From: Microbacterium hominis NBRC 15708
GTDB lineage: Bacteria > Actinomycetota > Actinomycetes > Actinomycetales > Microbacteriaceae
Reading direction: 5' to 3'
DNA length: 64,000 nucleotides
Assembly (NCBI RefSeq): GCF_001592125.1
Contig: NZ_BCWI01000001.1
Coordinates: 434,001 to 498,000, forward strand
Below the pieces are notes generated by a model. The model ran no database searches. It saw only the letters and a list, made by a program, of their open reading frames with translations, and was not told where the DNA came from. The translations under genes and the position numbers were made by a program. Shown here piece by piece: positions 19,211 through 29,172 of the stretch (its first letter is position 1; every line of letters starts with the position of its first letter).

Positions 19211-20248
19211 TCAGCGGGACGCGTCGTCCTCGTCGAGGAGCCGGCTCAGATAGTGCGCGACGGCGCGGACCGCCGCGAGGTTGGTGGGATAGTCCATGCG
19301 CGTCGGACCGAGCAGGCCGACGCGGGCGCGGGTTCCGGTCGTGTCGTAGTCGCTCGTCAGGACCGAGGCCTCCGTCAGACCGAACGCCGCGTTCTCGCGC
19401 CCGATGCTCGCGGCGAGACCGTGTTCGTCGGCGACCATCTCCCCCATCAGCCGCAGGAGCGTGACCTGCTCCTCGATGGCCTCGAGGAGCGGATAGATGC
19501 TGCCGCGGAAATCGCTCTCACGTCGGGCGAGGGTCGCGCTGCCGGCCATGACCAACCGATCCTGGCGGAAGTCGTCGAGCTCCTCGCCGACGATCCGGGC
19601 GACGACCCGCAGCGCGTCGTCGATGCGGGTTCCGGCGGGCACGGATGCCGCGAGCTCCGCGATCGCGGCGGCGGCGTCTCCGACGGGCTTCCCGGTCACG
19701 AGTTGGGCGATCGCGGTCTTCACCTGTGCGGCGGACTGCTCGCTCAGCTCTTCCGCGAGGAAGGCGACCCGCTGCGAGACGCGCCCCGTGTCGGTGACCA
19801 CGATGACGACCACCCGCGCGCCTCCGAGGTGGACGAACTCGACGTGCGAGACGTTCGCCCGCGCGAACGAGGGGTACTGGACGATCGCGACCTGTCCGGT
19901 GAGCTGGGTGAGGGCGCGCACCGTCCGCATCAGCAGATCGTCGAGATCGCCCGGGTCGCTGAGGAAGGACGAGATCGCCGAGCGCTGCGCGCCCGAGAGG
20001 GGACGCAGCTCCGCGAGGTGGTCGACGAAGACGCGGTAGCCCTTGTCGGTCGGCACGCGCCCCGACGAGGTGTGCGGCGCCGCGATGAGCTCTTCGTCTT
20101 CGAGCAGCGCCATGTCGTTTCGGATCGTGGCCGCGGAGACCCCGAACTGGTGTCGTTCGACGATCGCCTTGCTCCCGACCGGCTCGTGCGTGTCGACGTA
20201 GTCCTGCACGATCGCGCGGAGGACCTGCAGGCCGCGTTCCGAGACCAT
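19211..20248 (-). CDS. hrcA: Heat-inducible transcription repressor HrcA
   Basis: Winged-helix repressor of CIRCE-controlled chaperone genes. The 345-residue protein has the N-terminal DNA-binding part with [13 protein letters not shown] and [14 protein letters not shown], and the effector domain ending in [23 protein letters not shown] 20248 follows the purine-rich GAGGAGGAGTG. A perfect CIRCE lies 13 nt upstream, so it represses itself and dnaJ. Confidence 0.96.
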   Translation of the reverse strand: MVSERGLQVLRAIVQDYVDTHEPVGSKAIVERHQFGVSAATIRNDMALLEDEELIAAPHTSSGRVPTDKGYRVFVDHLAELRPLSGAQRSAISSFLSDPGDLDDLLMRTVRALTQLTGQVAIVQYPSFARANVSHVEFVHLGGARVVVIVVTDTGRVSQRVAFLAEELSEQSAAQVKTAIAQLVTGKPVGDAAAAIAELAASVPAGTRIDDALRVVARIVGEELDDFRQDRLVMAGSATLARRESDFRGSIYPLLEAIEEQVTLLRLMGEMVADEHGLAASIGRENAAFGLTEASVLTSDYDTTGTRARVGLLGPTRMDYPTNLAAVRAVAHYLSRLLDEDDASR

Positions 20249-20260
20249 CACTCCTCCTCG

Positions 20261-20292
20261 TTGGCACTCCGGGTTGTCGAGTGCCAATCCTA
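20261..20292 (-). promoter_or_regulatory. CIRCE operator with adjoining -10 for hrcA-dnaJ
   Basis: TTGGCACTC - 9 nt - GAGTGCCAA is a perfect 9-bp inverted repeat at 20261-20287. It matches the CIRCE layout (TTAGCACTC-N9-GAGTGCTAA) with compensating changes on both arms. A TAGGAT -10 (20292-20287) abuts it, so HrcA would sit on the transcription start. Confidence 0.93.
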
Positions 20293-20306
20293 CCGCGTGC
20301 GCCGCC

Positions 20307-21524
20307 TCAGACGGTGAGGGCGCGGACCACGGCGTCGGCGAGAAGGCGTCCCCGCCGCGTGAGCACCACACGTCCGCGCACCGCGGCGGCGCCGTCGATG
20401 AGGCCGTCGGCGATCAGGGCGGCGATGGCGTGACGGCCCTCGCCGGTGAGATCCGAGACGGCGATCCCCTCCGCGATGCGCGAGCGCAGGAGCACGTCTT
20501 CGAGCCGGCGCGCCGCGGCATCCGGGCGCTCGCGCGCCGCCGCGGGCGACTCGTCGGCGGCCAGGCGCTGCGCGTACGCGGCCGGATGCTTGACGTTCCA
20601 CCAGCGCAGCCCGCCCACGTGGCTGTGCGCCCCCGGGCCGTAGCCCCACCAGTCGGTGCCCCGCCAGTAGGCTAGGTTGTGCCGGGAGCGCTGCTGCGGG
20701 CTGCGCGCCCAGTTCGACACCTCGTACCAGTCGTAACCGGCGGCGGCGAAAGCCTCGTCCGCCAGCTCGTACATGTCGGCCTGCAGGTCGTCGTCGGGGG
20801 CCGCGACATCGCCGCGGCGGATCTGCCGCGCCAGTTTGGTGCCCTCTTCGATGATGAGCGCGTATGCGGAGATGTGGTCGGGCTCGAGCCCGACGGCCGT
20901 CTCGACAGAGCGTCGCCAGTCGTCGAGCGACTCCCCCGGCGCGCCGTAGATGAGGTCGACGCTGACGTCGAGACCGGCGGTGCGCGCCGCCTCGACGGCG
21001 GTGCGCACGCCTGCCGGGTCGTGCGTGCGGTCGAGCACCGCGAGCACGTGCGGCACGGCGGACTGCATGCCGATCGACATCCGCGTCACTCCGGCGGCGG
21101 CCAGCTCGCGCGCGAGGGCATCCGTGACGGTGTCGGGATTGGCCTCGACGGTGACCTCCGCGCCGTCGGCAAGGCCGAAGCCGGTGCGGACGCCGTCGAG
21201 CATGCGGGCGAGGTCGCCCCCGGGCAGCAGGGTGGGGGTGCCCCCGCCGAAGAAGACGGTGGATGCCGCCCGCAGCGGCCCCCGCGCGCTCAGCACCTCC
21301 CGCGACAGCGCGATCTCGCGCAGGACCTCGTCGGCGTAGGCGTCTTGCCGTGCCCCGCGCAGCTCGCCGGCCGTATAGGTGTTGAAGTCGCAGTAGCCGC
21401 AGCGGACACGGCAGAAGGGCACGTGCAGGTAGACCCCGAAGTCACGATCGGGGTCGATCACGATGTCGGGGGGCAGGGCGCCGTCGGAGGGCGCGGGATC
21501 GCCGAGAGGGAGGGCGGATCCCAT
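20307..21524 (-). CDS. hemW: Radical SAM protein HemW (heme chaperone, formerly HemN-like)
   Basis: A 405-residue radical SAM protein with the cluster motif CRVRCGYC (Cys38, Cys42, Cys45), preceded by VYLHVPF and followed by FFGGGTPTLL. The extra cysteine and C-terminal features of true coproporphyrinogen dehydrogenase are not evident, so HemW is preferred. ATG 21524 overlaps the stop of the DUF1990 gene by one base (TGATG). Confidence 0.92.
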   Translation of the reverse strand: MGSALPLGDPAPSDGALPPDIVIDPDRDFGVYLHVPFCRVRCGYCDFNTYTAGELRGARQDAYADEVLREIALSREVLSARGPLRAASTVFFGGGTPTLLPGGDLARMLDGVRTGFGLADGAEVTVEANPDTVTDALARELAAAGVTRMSIGMQSAVPHVLAVLDRTHDPAGVRTAVEAARTAGLDVSVDLIYGAPGESLDDWRRSVETAVGLEPDHISAYALIIEEGTKLARQIRRGDVAAPDDDLQADMYELADEAFAAAGYDWYEVSNWARSPQQRSRHNLAYWRGTDWWGYGPGAHSHVGGLRWWNVKHPAAYAQRLAADESPAAARERPDAAARRLEDVLLRSRIAEGIAVSDLTGEGRHAIAALIADGLIDGAAAVRGRVVLTRRGRLLADAVVRALTV

Positions 21525-22174
21525 CAGGCGGGGGTCGTGTACATCGGGGAGATGGCGCGCAGATAGCCCCGGAAGAGCTCGCGGCGGCGGCGCTTGAGCA
21601 GGGGCGGGATCAGTCGGTACAGCGCCGAGACCGGGCGGTCGAAGGCGCGCACCGTGAAGCGCACCTCGTCGTTGTCGGCCCACGTCACGACGAAGGACTC
21701 CTCACCGCTGACGACCGAGCCGCCCACGGTGCCGAGCGCGAAACCGACCCGACGGGGCTCCTCGATCGCGTAGATGACCCGCAGCTCGCCGTCGGCGCTC
21801 ATGCGCTTGACGTGACCGTGGACGCGGATCGTGGTGCCCGCGGCCACGTACGGTGTGCCGTCCGCATCGAAGCGCTGGTCGGCCTCGAGGCGGCTCGCGA
21901 CCGTGGGCGTGCCGTCGATGTCGTAGCCGACGCCCGTGTACATCGGGCCTGCCGCCGGGCGTACATCGCTGATCTGCAGTCCGGCGCCGCGCAGGGCCGA
22001 CCACGACAGGAGGGCCTCCGCGGACGACTCGAAGCGAGCCTGTCCGCTGCCCAGCAGCAGCGAGTCCTCGGCCGGGACACTGTTCTCCGGCGGGTAGCTC
22101 ATGAGGTCGTGCGCCTGCGTCGCACCGACCGCGGCGTAGTCGACGGTGTCGTCCTGAAAGCTTCCGCGACGCAT
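21524..22174 (-). CDS. DUF1990 (UPF0548) family protein
   Basis: A 216-residue soluble protein matching the DUF1990 layout: an N-terminal DDTVDYAAVGATQ, a central GVGYDIDGTP and a C-terminal GEESFVVTWADNDEVRF. Function unknown; the fold resembles START-like ligand-binding proteins. It is coupled to hemW by a one-base stop/start overlap, and a TAGGCT 7 nt before its ATG indicates a separate promoter after lepA. Confidence 0.85.
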   Translation of the reverse strand: MRRGSFQDDTVDYAAVGATQAHDLMSYPPENSVPAEDSLLLGSGQARFESSAEALLSWSALRGAGLQISDVRPAAGPMYTGVGYDIDGTPTVASRLEADQRFDADGTPYVAAGTTIRVHGHVKRMSADGELRVIYAIEEPRRVGFALGTVGGSVVSGEESFVVTWADNDEVRFTVRAFDRPVSALYRLIPPLLKRRRRELFRGYLRAISPMYTTPA

Positions 22175-22181
22175 GGTCTCC

Positions 22182-22187
22182 AGCCTA
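22182..22187 (-). promoter_or_regulatory. Leaderless -10 (TAGGCT) for the DUF1990-hemW pair
   Basis: TAGGCT reads on the minus strand, 7 nt before ATG 22174, in the 24-nt gap after the lepA stop codon. Confidence 0.5.
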
Positions 22188-22198
22188 ACGGGGGCGTC

Positions 22199-24049
22199 CT
22201 ACTTCTTGTCCTTGCCCTCGACGTCGCCCGAGAGGGCGGCGATGAAGGCCTCCTGGGGCACCTCGACGCGACCGACCATCTTCATGCGCTTCTTGCCCTC
22301 CTTCTGCTTCTCGAGCAGTTTGCGCTTACGCGTGATGTCGCCGCCGTAGCACTTCGCGAGCACGTCCTTGCGGATGGCGCGGATGTTCTCGCGGGCGATG
22401 ATGCGGGCGCCGATCGCGGCCTGGATCGGCACCTCGAACTGCTGACGCGGGATGAGCTTGCGCAGGCGCTCGGTCATGAGGGTGCCGTAGGCATAGGCCT
22501 TCTCGCGGTGCACGATCGAGCTGAAGGCATCCACCTTCTCGCCCTGCAGCAGGATGTCGACCTTCACGAGGTCGGCCTCCTGGGAGCCCGCCGGCTCGTA
22601 GTCGAGGCTCGCGTAGCCCTGCGTCTTCGACTTCAGCTGGTCGAAGAAGTCGAACACGATCTCGCCGAGCGGCATGTTGTAGCGCAGCTCGACGCGGTCC
22701 TCGGAGAGGTAGTCCATGCCCAGCAGCGTTCCGCGGCGCTGCTGGCACAGCTCCATCACCGTGCCGACGTAATCCTTGGGCAGCAGGATGCCGACCTTCA
22801 CGACGGGCTCGGACACCGACGCGACGCGGCCGTCGGGGTACTCGCTGGGGTTGGTGACCACGACGTGCTCGCCGGTGTCGGTCGTGACCTCATACGTCAC
22901 CGACGGCGCGGTGGTGATGAGGTCGAGGTCGAACTCGCGCGAGAGGCGCTCGGTGATGATCTCGAGGTGCAGCAGACCGAGGAATCCGCACCGGAAGCCG
23001 AAGCCGAGCGCCACCGAGGTCTCCGGCTCGTACTGCAGCGAGGCGTCGGACAGCTTCAGCTTGTCGAGCGCTTCGCGCAGATCCGCGTAGTCGCTGCCGT
23101 CGATGGGGTAGACGCCGCTGAACACCATCGGCTTCGGGTCGGTGTATCCGGCCAGGGCCGTCGTCGCCGGCTTGCGATGGTTGGTGATCGTGTCGCCGAC
23201 CTTCGACTGGCGCACGTCCTTCACGCCGGTGATGAGATAGCCGACCTCGCCGACACCGAGCCCGCGCGTCGGCACGGGTTCGGGGCTGGACACACCGATC
23301 TCCAGCAGGTCGTGCGTCGCGCGCGTCGACATCATCTGGATGCGCTCTCGCGGCTCCAGCTTGCCGTCGACCATGCGCACATAGGTGACGACGCCGCGGT
23401 AGGCGTCGTACACGGAGTCGAAGATCATCGCCCGTGCCGGAGCCGACGCGTCGCCGACGGGCGCCGGGATGCGCTCGACGATGCGGTCGAGGAGCTCTTC
23501 GACGCCCATGCCGGTCTTGCCCGATACGCGCAGCACGTCGTCGGGTGAGCCGCCGATGAGGTTGGCGAGCTCCGCGGCGTACTTCTCCGGGTCGGCGGCG
23601 GGGAGGTCGATCTTGTTGAGCACGGGGATGATCTGCAGATCGTTCTCGAGCGCGAGATAGAGGTTCGCGAGCGTCTGCGCCTCGATGCCCTGAGCGGCGT
23701 CCACCAGGAGGATGGCGCCCTCGCAGGCCGCCAGCGACCGGGAGACCTCGTAGGTGAAGTCGACGTGACCCGGGGTGTCGATCATGTTGAGGGCGAAGGT
23801 GCCGTCCGAGGTCGCCCACGGCATCCGCACGGCCTGCGACTTGATCGTGATGCCGCGCTCGCGCTCGATGTCCATGCGGTCGAGGTACTGCGCGCGCATG
23901 TCGCGGTCGGACACGACGCCCGTGATCTGCAGCATGCGGTCGGCCAGCGTCGACTTGCCGTGGTCGATGTGGGCGATGATGCAGAAATTGCGGATCAGCT
24001 CTGGAGGGGTCGCAGACGGCTCGAGAGGCTTCAGGGCGCGCGGTGACAT
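22199..24049 (-). CDS. lepA: Elongation factor 4 (LepA), back-translocating GTPase
   Basis: Ribosome-associated GTPase. The 616-residue protein has G1 AHIDHGKST (26-34), G3 DTPGHVDF, G4 NKID, EF-G-like domains II-III-V and the LepA-specific basic C-terminus ([16 protein letters not shown]). The TAGACT hexamer 9 nt before ATG 24049 is a plausible -10. It convergently follows nothing and diverges from the secreted nuclease gene. Confidence 0.96.
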   Translation of the reverse strand: MSPRALKPLEPSATPPELIRNFCIIAHIDHGKSTLADRMLQITGVVSDRDMRAQYLDRMDIERERGITIKSQAVRMPWATSDGTFALNMIDTPGHVDFTYEVSRSLAACEGAILLVDAAQGIEAQTLANLYLALENDLQIIPVLNKIDLPAADPEKYAAELANLIGGSPDDVLRVSGKTGMGVEELLDRIVERIPAPVGDASAPARAMIFDSVYDAYRGVVTYVRMVDGKLEPRERIQMMSTRATHDLLEIGVSSPEPVPTRGLGVGEVGYLITGVKDVRQSKVGDTITNHRKPATTALAGYTDPKPMVFSGVYPIDGSDYADLREALDKLKLSDASLQYEPETSVALGFGFRCGFLGLLHLEIITERLSREFDLDLITTAPSVTYEVTTDTGEHVVVTNPSEYPDGRVASVSEPVVKVGILLPKDYVGTVMELCQQRRGTLLGMDYLSEDRVELRYNMPLGEIVFDFFDQLKSKTQGYASLDYEPAGSQEADLVKVDILLQGEKVDAFSSIVHREKAYAYGTLMTERLRKLIPRQQFEVPIQAAIGARIIARENIRAIRKDVLAKCYGGDITRKRKLLEKQKEGKKRMKMVGRVEVPQEAFIAALSGDVEGKDKK

Positions 24050-24352
24050 GTCCCGAGCAGTCTACCGGCGTCGCCGCGTCGCGCCCGCCCGCGGCGGCGG
24101 CACCCTATCCGACGGCGACGGCGGCGCGCCAGAGAACCGGCCGATGAGAAAGAGTTAACGCTTCCCGCCCTTGTCCGGGCGGCCCGGCGCCGCCGATGCT
24201 CGATCTCAGACCCGATGACACGGGGTGCCGTCGCGTGTTCACCTGCACGCAACCGCCCCGCCCCCCGGCATCCCCATCATGGGTCCGAATCCACACTGAC
24301 GGACGACCGCTCGGCGGCCGTCGCTTGTTGCATGCGAAACCAGGGAGAACAC
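24050..24352. other. 303-nt divergent intergenic region (lepA / secreted nuclease)
   Basis: No gene seen. The lepA end has the TAGACT candidate -10. Toward the nuclease gene there is an isolated GTTCACC (24237-24243) resembling half a phosphate-regulon box, a GTTAAC at 24153-24158 and a GGGAG ribosome site (24343-24347) for GTG 24353. I could not find a convincing -10/-35 pair for the plus-strand gene. Confidence 0.6.
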
Positions 24353-27300
24353 GTGTCAGATCAGACACCGGACGCACCGCGTCCCACCGCCGACAGGCGG
24401 AAGCGACGCTCGGTCGTCGCCGCCATCACAGCCGGAGCCCTCGCCTTCAGCGGTCTGGGGCTCGCCGCCCTTCCGGCGCGAGCCGCCGTCGACACCGGCG
24501 CGGCTGTGCTCATCAACGAGGTCTACGGCGGGGGTGGCAACAATGGCGCGACCTACACGCACGACTTCGTCGAGCTCGTCAACGTCTCCTCCTCGGCGGT
24601 GAGCCTGGAGGGGTGGTCGCTGCAGTACGCCTCGGCCACCGGCACCACGTGGACCAAGAACGCCCTCTCCGGATCGATCCCGGCGGGATCGACCTTCCTC
24701 GTGCAGGAGAAGATCGGTGCCGGCGGCACGACCGCCCTGCCCACGCCGGACGCGATCGGCGACCTGGCCATGAGCGGCACCACCGGCAAGGTCGCACTCG
24801 TGTCGAGCGCGGCCGCGATCACGGGCCCGACGGATGCCGACGTCGTCGACTACGTCGCCTGGGGCTCGGCCGCCGCCCCCGCCGCCGGCGGATCGCCCGC
24901 CCCCGCGACGACGAACGCGACGAGCATCACGCGCGACGCCGCCCACACGAACACCGCCGTCAACGGCGCCGACTTCGTGGCGGCCGACCCCACGCCGCAG
25001 AACGCGGCCGGCAACGTCCCGTCGCCCTCGCCGACGGCATCGCCGACGGCGTCGCCGACGGCATCGCCGAGCCCGAGCCCGACGTCCACGGCTCCCGGCA
25101 CCGACACCGTGACTCCCATCGCCGCGATCCAGGGCACGGGCGACGCCACCCCCCTCAACGGCCAGACCGTCACCACGGAGGGCGTCGTCACCGCGCACTA
25201 CCCGGTGGGCGGCTACAACGGCTACGTCATCCAGACGCCCGGCACCGGCGGTGCGATCGATCTGGGCAGCCACACCGCATCCGACGCCGTCTTCGTGTAC
25301 ACCAGGACCGCGTCCGTCGCGAACGAGGTCGCGCTCGGCGACACCGTGCGGGTGACGGGGACGGCGGGCGAGTTCAACGGACTCACCCAGCTGAGCGTCG
25401 AGGCCGGCAAGACGACGAAGATCGCGGATGCCGCGAAGCCGGTGCCGGTCACGCTCACGAGCTGGCCGACGTCGATCGCGCAGCGTGAGAGCCTCGAGTC
25501 GATGCTCGTCACCGTCTCGAGCACCTTCACGGTCACCAACACGAACAACACGAACCGCTACGGCGAGGTCGGTCTCGCCGCCGGAACGGGCGTGCTGCGC
25601 CAGCCCACCGACGTCGCGCGCCCCGGATCCGCCGAGGCGGAGGCCGTCGCGGCCGACAACCTCGCGCGCGGCGTCGTCCTCGACGACGGCGGATCGCTCG
25701 ACTACGCCGCGCGTGCGAACAGCGGCACCGGAGCGCTCCTCAACGGCGACCTGACCCCGGCCTACGTCTCCGTCGACCACCCGGTCGTCGTGGGCGGCAC
25801 CGCCACCCTCACCGGCTCGTTCGTCCTCGACTACCGCAACAACGCGTGGAAGCTGAACCCGGCATCGTTCCTGCCCGGCGACGGTGTCACGCAGGGTCAG
25901 GCCACGTTCAGCAATCCGCGCACGGCGGCGCCGGCCTCCGTCGGCGGCGACCTCAGCGTCGGCTCGTTCAACGTGCTCAACTACTTCACCACGCTGGGCT
26001 CGTCGAACGCGGCGTGCCAGCCGTACACCGATCGCGCCGGCGTCGGCACCAACGTCCGCACCGGGTGCGACCTGCGTGGCGCCTGGGGTGCTGCCGACCT
26101 CGCGCGCCAGCAGTCCAAGATCGTCTCGGCGATCAACACCCTGGACGCGTCGGTCGTGGGTCTGATGGAGATCGAGAACTCGGCGAAGACCACGCCGAGC
26201 ACGCCCGACACGGCGGTCTCCACGCTCGTCGACGCACTCAACACCGCGGCGGGCTCCTCGAAGTGGGCATACGTGCCGGCATCCGCGCAGCTGCCCGACG
26301 CGTCCGAGCAGGACGTCATCCGCAACGCGATCATCTACCAGCCCGCTCGTGTGGAGCGGGTGGGCGACGCGCTCGCGCTGGGAACGCTGTCGGGCTCCGG
26401 CCAGGCGTTCGACAACGCCCGTGAGCCGATCGCGCAGAAGTTCGCACCGGTCGCGGGCGGCGAGCCGTTCCTGTTCGTCGTGAACCACTTCAAGTCGAAG
26501 GGCTCGTCCGGCGCGTCGGGCGCGCAGGCCGACCAGAAGGACGGCCAGGGCGCCTGGAACCCGGCGCGCGTCGCGCAGGCGACCGCGCTGCGCGACTGGG
26601 TGACGTCGCTCACGAGCACCGGAGACGCCGCCGTCCTCGTCGGCGACTTCAACTCCTACACTCAGGAGGACCCGCTGAAGGTCCTCTACGACGCCGGGTA
26701 CACGGATGCCGAGTCGGGGCTGGAGCTGGGTCGCTCGACCTACTCCTTCGACGGTCTCTCCGGTTCGCTCGACCACGTGCTCCTCAACGAGGCCGCGTGG
26801 AAGCGCGTGACCGGCGGCGACGTCTGGAACATCAACTCCGGTGAGTCGGTGGCGCTCGAGTACAGCCGCTACAACAACCACGGCACGCTGTTCTGGCAGG
26901 AGGGGCCCTATCGCTCGAGCGACCACGATCCGTTGAAGGTCGGGCTGTCCGCGGGCGCCGGAGCGCCGACGACGATCGACATCCTCACGATCAACGACTT
27001 CCACGGACGCATCGAGGCCGGCACCCAGGGCGAGGCCGGCGCGGCCGTGCTCGCCGGTGCGGTCGCGACGAAGAAGGCGCAGAACCCGAACACGGTTCTC
27101 GTGTCTGCGGGAGACAACATCGGTGCGTCGACGTTCACCTCGCTGATCCAGCAGGACTCCCCGACGATCGATGCGCTGAAGGCCTCCGGGCTCGAGGTCT
27201 CGGCGGTCGGCAACCACGAGTTCGACCGTGGCTTCGCCGACCTCAGGGACCGTGTCATCCCGCGATTCGGCGGCAACGTCGATCCGTCGGGCGCGACGCC

Positions 27301-29089
27301 GGAGCAGATCGCGGCGGGTGCGCCTTACGCACTCGGGGCGAACGTCTACCTGAAGGGCACGAAGACGCCCGCGCTGGCCTCGTACGCGATCAAGACGATC
27401 GACGGCGTGCGTGTCGCCTTCATCGGCACCGTCACCACCGACACCGCCACGATGGTCGACCCCGCCGGTATCGCGGACCTCGACTTCGGCGACCAGCTGG
27501 AGGCCGCGAACCGGGTGGCGGACGAGATCGCAGACGGCGACCTCGCCGACGTGACGGTGCTGCTGACGCACTCCGGATCGTCGGTGTCGAACCAGTGCGA
27601 GGCGGTCGCCACCGACCCCTCGGCCTTCGGCACCCTGATCCGCGGCGCATCCGCCCACATCGACGCCATCGTCTCGGCGCACACGCACCAGACGTACGCG
27701 TGCGAGGTGCAGGTGGCATCGACGGGCGGGCTGCGTCCGGTCATCCAGGCCTCGGAGTACGGCAAGGCGCTGGGTCAGCTGACCGTGACGTACGACAAGC
27801 GCGCCGACGAGCTCGTGTCGATCTCCCCGACGATCACGACCTTCGCCAGCACGCCGTTCACCCCGGATGCCGAGGTCGCGGCACTCGTCAAGGGATTCAG
27901 CGACCAGGCCAACACCATCGGAGCGCAGCCCGTGGGCACGATCACGGGCGACATCCTGCGCGGCGGGACGAAGGGCTCCGACCGCGGAGTGGAGTCGACG
28001 ATGGGCAACACCGTCGCCGACGTCTACCTGTGGGCGACCAGCACGAACCCGGCGTACGCGGGGAAGAAGGCGCAGATCGCGCTCATGAACCCGGGCGGGC
28101 TGCGCGCGGACCTCACCTACGTCGGCGACGGCACGGTGACCTACAAGCAGCTCGCCGACGTGCAGCCCTTCGCGAACACGCTCGTGACGGTGACGCTCAC
28201 GGGTGCCCAGCTCAAGGACATCCTCACGCGGCAGTGGCAGGCGACGGGTGACCGCCCGAAGCTGCACCTCGGCGTCTCGCAGGGCTTCTCCTACGAGTAC
28301 ACGGAGGACGCGCCGCCGGCCGGTCAGAGCGCATCGCGGTCGGGGCACATCGTCTCGATGTCGCTGAACGGCACGAAGATCACCGACACCGACACCTTCA
28401 CGGTGGTGACGAACTCGTTCCTCGCCAACGGCGGTGACGGCTTCGCGCCCTTCGCGCAGGGGACGGATCGCACCGACACCGGCCAGGTCGACCTGGCGGC
28501 TACGCTCGCGTACGCCGCGGCGGTCGACCCGATCGCCCCGTCGGCGCTCGGCCGGGCGAAGCTCGTGACCGGCACGCCGACACCGGAGCCGTCGCCGACG
28601 GGCACTCCGACCGGCTCGCCCACCGCGTCGCCGACCGGCTCGCCGTCGCCGTCTCCGACGACGACTGCGCCGTCGACGGGCGGATCGGGCGTGGGCGTGT
28701 CGACGACCGGCCTCGCCGCCGGCGGTCGCATCGAGCGCGGCTCGTCCTTCACCGTGACCCTCACCGGTCTCGGCGCCGGAGAGCAGGTCGCGGCGACGCT
28801 GAACAGCCAGCCCATCGTGATCACCGGCATCCCCGCCGCGGACGCGAGCGGACGGGTCACCTTCACGGTGGCCGTGCCGCGGACGCTCGAGACCGGCACG
28901 CACCACCTCATCGTGCTGGGCGCCGACGGTCGCGTCGTGTTGAACCTGCCGCTGGAGGTGGTGGGTGAGGGCGTGCTCGCCACGACGGGCGCCGAGCTCC
29001 CCTGGGGCCTCGCGCTCGGCGGTGCGTTCCTGCTCGCAGCGGGCATGATGCTCGCGATGACGACACGCCGCCGCCGCGTCGTCGGCTGA
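24353..29089 (+). CDS. Secreted, wall-anchored ExeM/NucH-type nuclease fused to a 5'-nucleotidase
   Basis: A 1578-residue surface enzyme. In order: signal peptide (to about 43, ending LPARAA), lamin-tail domain (about 48-170), Ser-Pro-Thr linker (about 225-248), OB-like region (about 250-380), endonuclease/exonuclease/phosphatase domain with SFNVLNY (from 538), EIEN, NHFKSK, GDFNS and SDHD (856-859). The UshA-like metallophosphatase follows with INDFHG (880-885), GDN, NHE (954-956) and HTH, then the 5'-nucleotidase C-terminal domain (about 1190-1376). A second Ser-Pro-Thr linker is followed by a C-terminal LATTG (1542-1546), a hydrophobic helix and RRRR. LATTG fits the LAxTG signal of class E sortases. 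It would degrade extracellular DNA and release nucleosides and phosphate. GTG 24353 has a well-placed GGGAG; earlier starts would spoil the signal peptide. Confidence 0.92.
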   Translation: MSDQTPDAPRPTADRRKRRSVVAAITAGALAFSGLGLAALPARAAVDTGAAVLINEVYGGGGNNGATYTHDFVELVNVSSSAVSLEGWSLQYASATGTTWTKNALSGSIPAGSTFLVQEKIGAGGTTALPTPDAIGDLAMSGTTGKVALVSSAAAITGPTDADVVDYVAWGSAAAPAAGGSPAPATTNATSITRDAAHTNTAVNGADFVAADPTPQNAAGNVPSPSPTASPTASPTASPSPSPTSTAPGTDTVTPIAAIQGTGDATPLNGQTVTTEGVVTAHYPVGGYNGYVIQTPGTGGAIDLGSHTASDAVFVYTRTASVANEVALGDTVRVTGTAGEFNGLTQLSVEAGKTTKIADAAKPVPVTLTSWPTSIAQRESLESMLVTVSSTFTVTNTNNTNRYGEVGLAAGTGVLRQPTDVARPGSAEAEAVAADNLARGVVLDDGGSLDYAARANSGTGALLNGDLTPAYVSVDHPVVVGGTATLTGSFVLDYRNNAWKLNPASFLPGDGVTQGQATFSNPRTAAPASVGGDLSVGSFNVLNYFTTLGSSNAACQPYTDRAGVGTNVRTGCDLRGAWGAADLARQQSKIVSAINTLDASVVGLMEIENSAKTTPSTPDTAVSTLVDALNTAAGSSKWAYVPASAQLPDASEQDVIRNAIIYQPARVERVGDALALGTLSGSGQAFDNAREPIAQKFAPVAGGEPFLFVVNHFKSKGSSGASGAQADQKDGQGAWNPARVAQATALRDWVTSLTSTGDAAVLVGDFNSYTQEDPLKVLYDAGYTDAESGLELGRSTYSFDGLSGSLDHVLLNEAAWKRVTGGDVWNINSGESVALEYSRYNNHGTLFWQEGPYRSSDHDPLKVGLSAGAGAPTTIDILTINDFHGRIEAGTQGEAGAAVLAGAVATKKAQNPNTVLVSAGDNIGASTFTSLIQQDSPTIDALKASGLEVSAVGNHEFDRGFADLRDRVIPRFGGNVDPSGATPEQIAAGAPYALGANVYLKGTKTPALASYAIKTIDGVRVAFIGTVTTDTATMVDPAGIADLDFGDQLEAANRVADEIADGDLADVTVLLTHSGSSVSNQCEAVATDPSAFGTLIRGASAHIDAIVSAHTHQTYACEVQVASTGGLRPVIQASEYGKALGQLTVTYDKRADELVSISPTITTFASTPFTPDAEVAALVKGFSDQANTIGAQPVGTITGDILRGGTKGSDRGVESTMGNTVADVYLWATSTNPAYAGKKAQIALMNPGGLRADLTYVGDGTVTYKQLADVQPFANTLVTVTLTGAQLKDILTRQWQATGDRPKLHLGVSQGFSYEYTEDAPPAGQSASRSGHIVSMSLNGTKITDTDTFTVVTNSFLANGGDGFAPFAQGTDRTDTGQVDLAATLAYAAAVDPIAPSALGRAKLVTGTPTPEPSPTGTPTGSPTASPTGSPSPSPTTTAPSTGGSGVGVSTTGLAAGGRIERGSSFTVTLTGLGAGEQVAATLNSQPIVITGIPAADASGRVTFTVAVPRTLETGTHHLIVLGADGRVVLNLPLEVVGEGVLATTGAELPWGLALGGAFLLAAGMMLAMTTRRRRVVG

Positions 29090-29103
29090 TCCGCGCGTCC
29101 CGG

Positions 29104-29139
29104 CGGCCCCGGCCCCGCTTCGGCGGGTGTCCGGGGCCG
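29104..29139. terminator. Hairpin terminator after the secreted nuclease gene
   Basis: A 9-bp perfect inverted repeat (CGGCCCCGG / CCGGGGCCG) 15 nt after the stop codon. The 18-nt loop contains a smaller hairpin CCCGCTTCGGCGGG. Confidence 0.7.
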
Positions 29140-29160
29140 TCGGCGTGCGTGGCCACCGTT

Positions 29161-29166
29161 TAGGCT
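29161..29166 (+). promoter_or_regulatory. Leaderless -10 (TAGGCT) for the alpha/beta hydrolase gene
   Basis: TAGGCT ends 6 nt before GTG 29173. Confidence 0.55.
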
Positions 29167-29172
29167 GGCCGG

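Noticed and set aside
24237..24243. GTTCACC upstream of the nuclease gene considered as a PHO box
   Set aside because: A single heptamer; PHO boxes need repeated, regularly spaced units, and no second copy is at the right distance.
24356..28906. Very long open frame antisense to the secreted nuclease (about 1500 codons)
   Set aside because: High-GC genomes leave the opposite strand open; its product is Arg/Gly-rich with no domain, whereas the plus-strand frame has complete catalytic motifs and a signal peptide.
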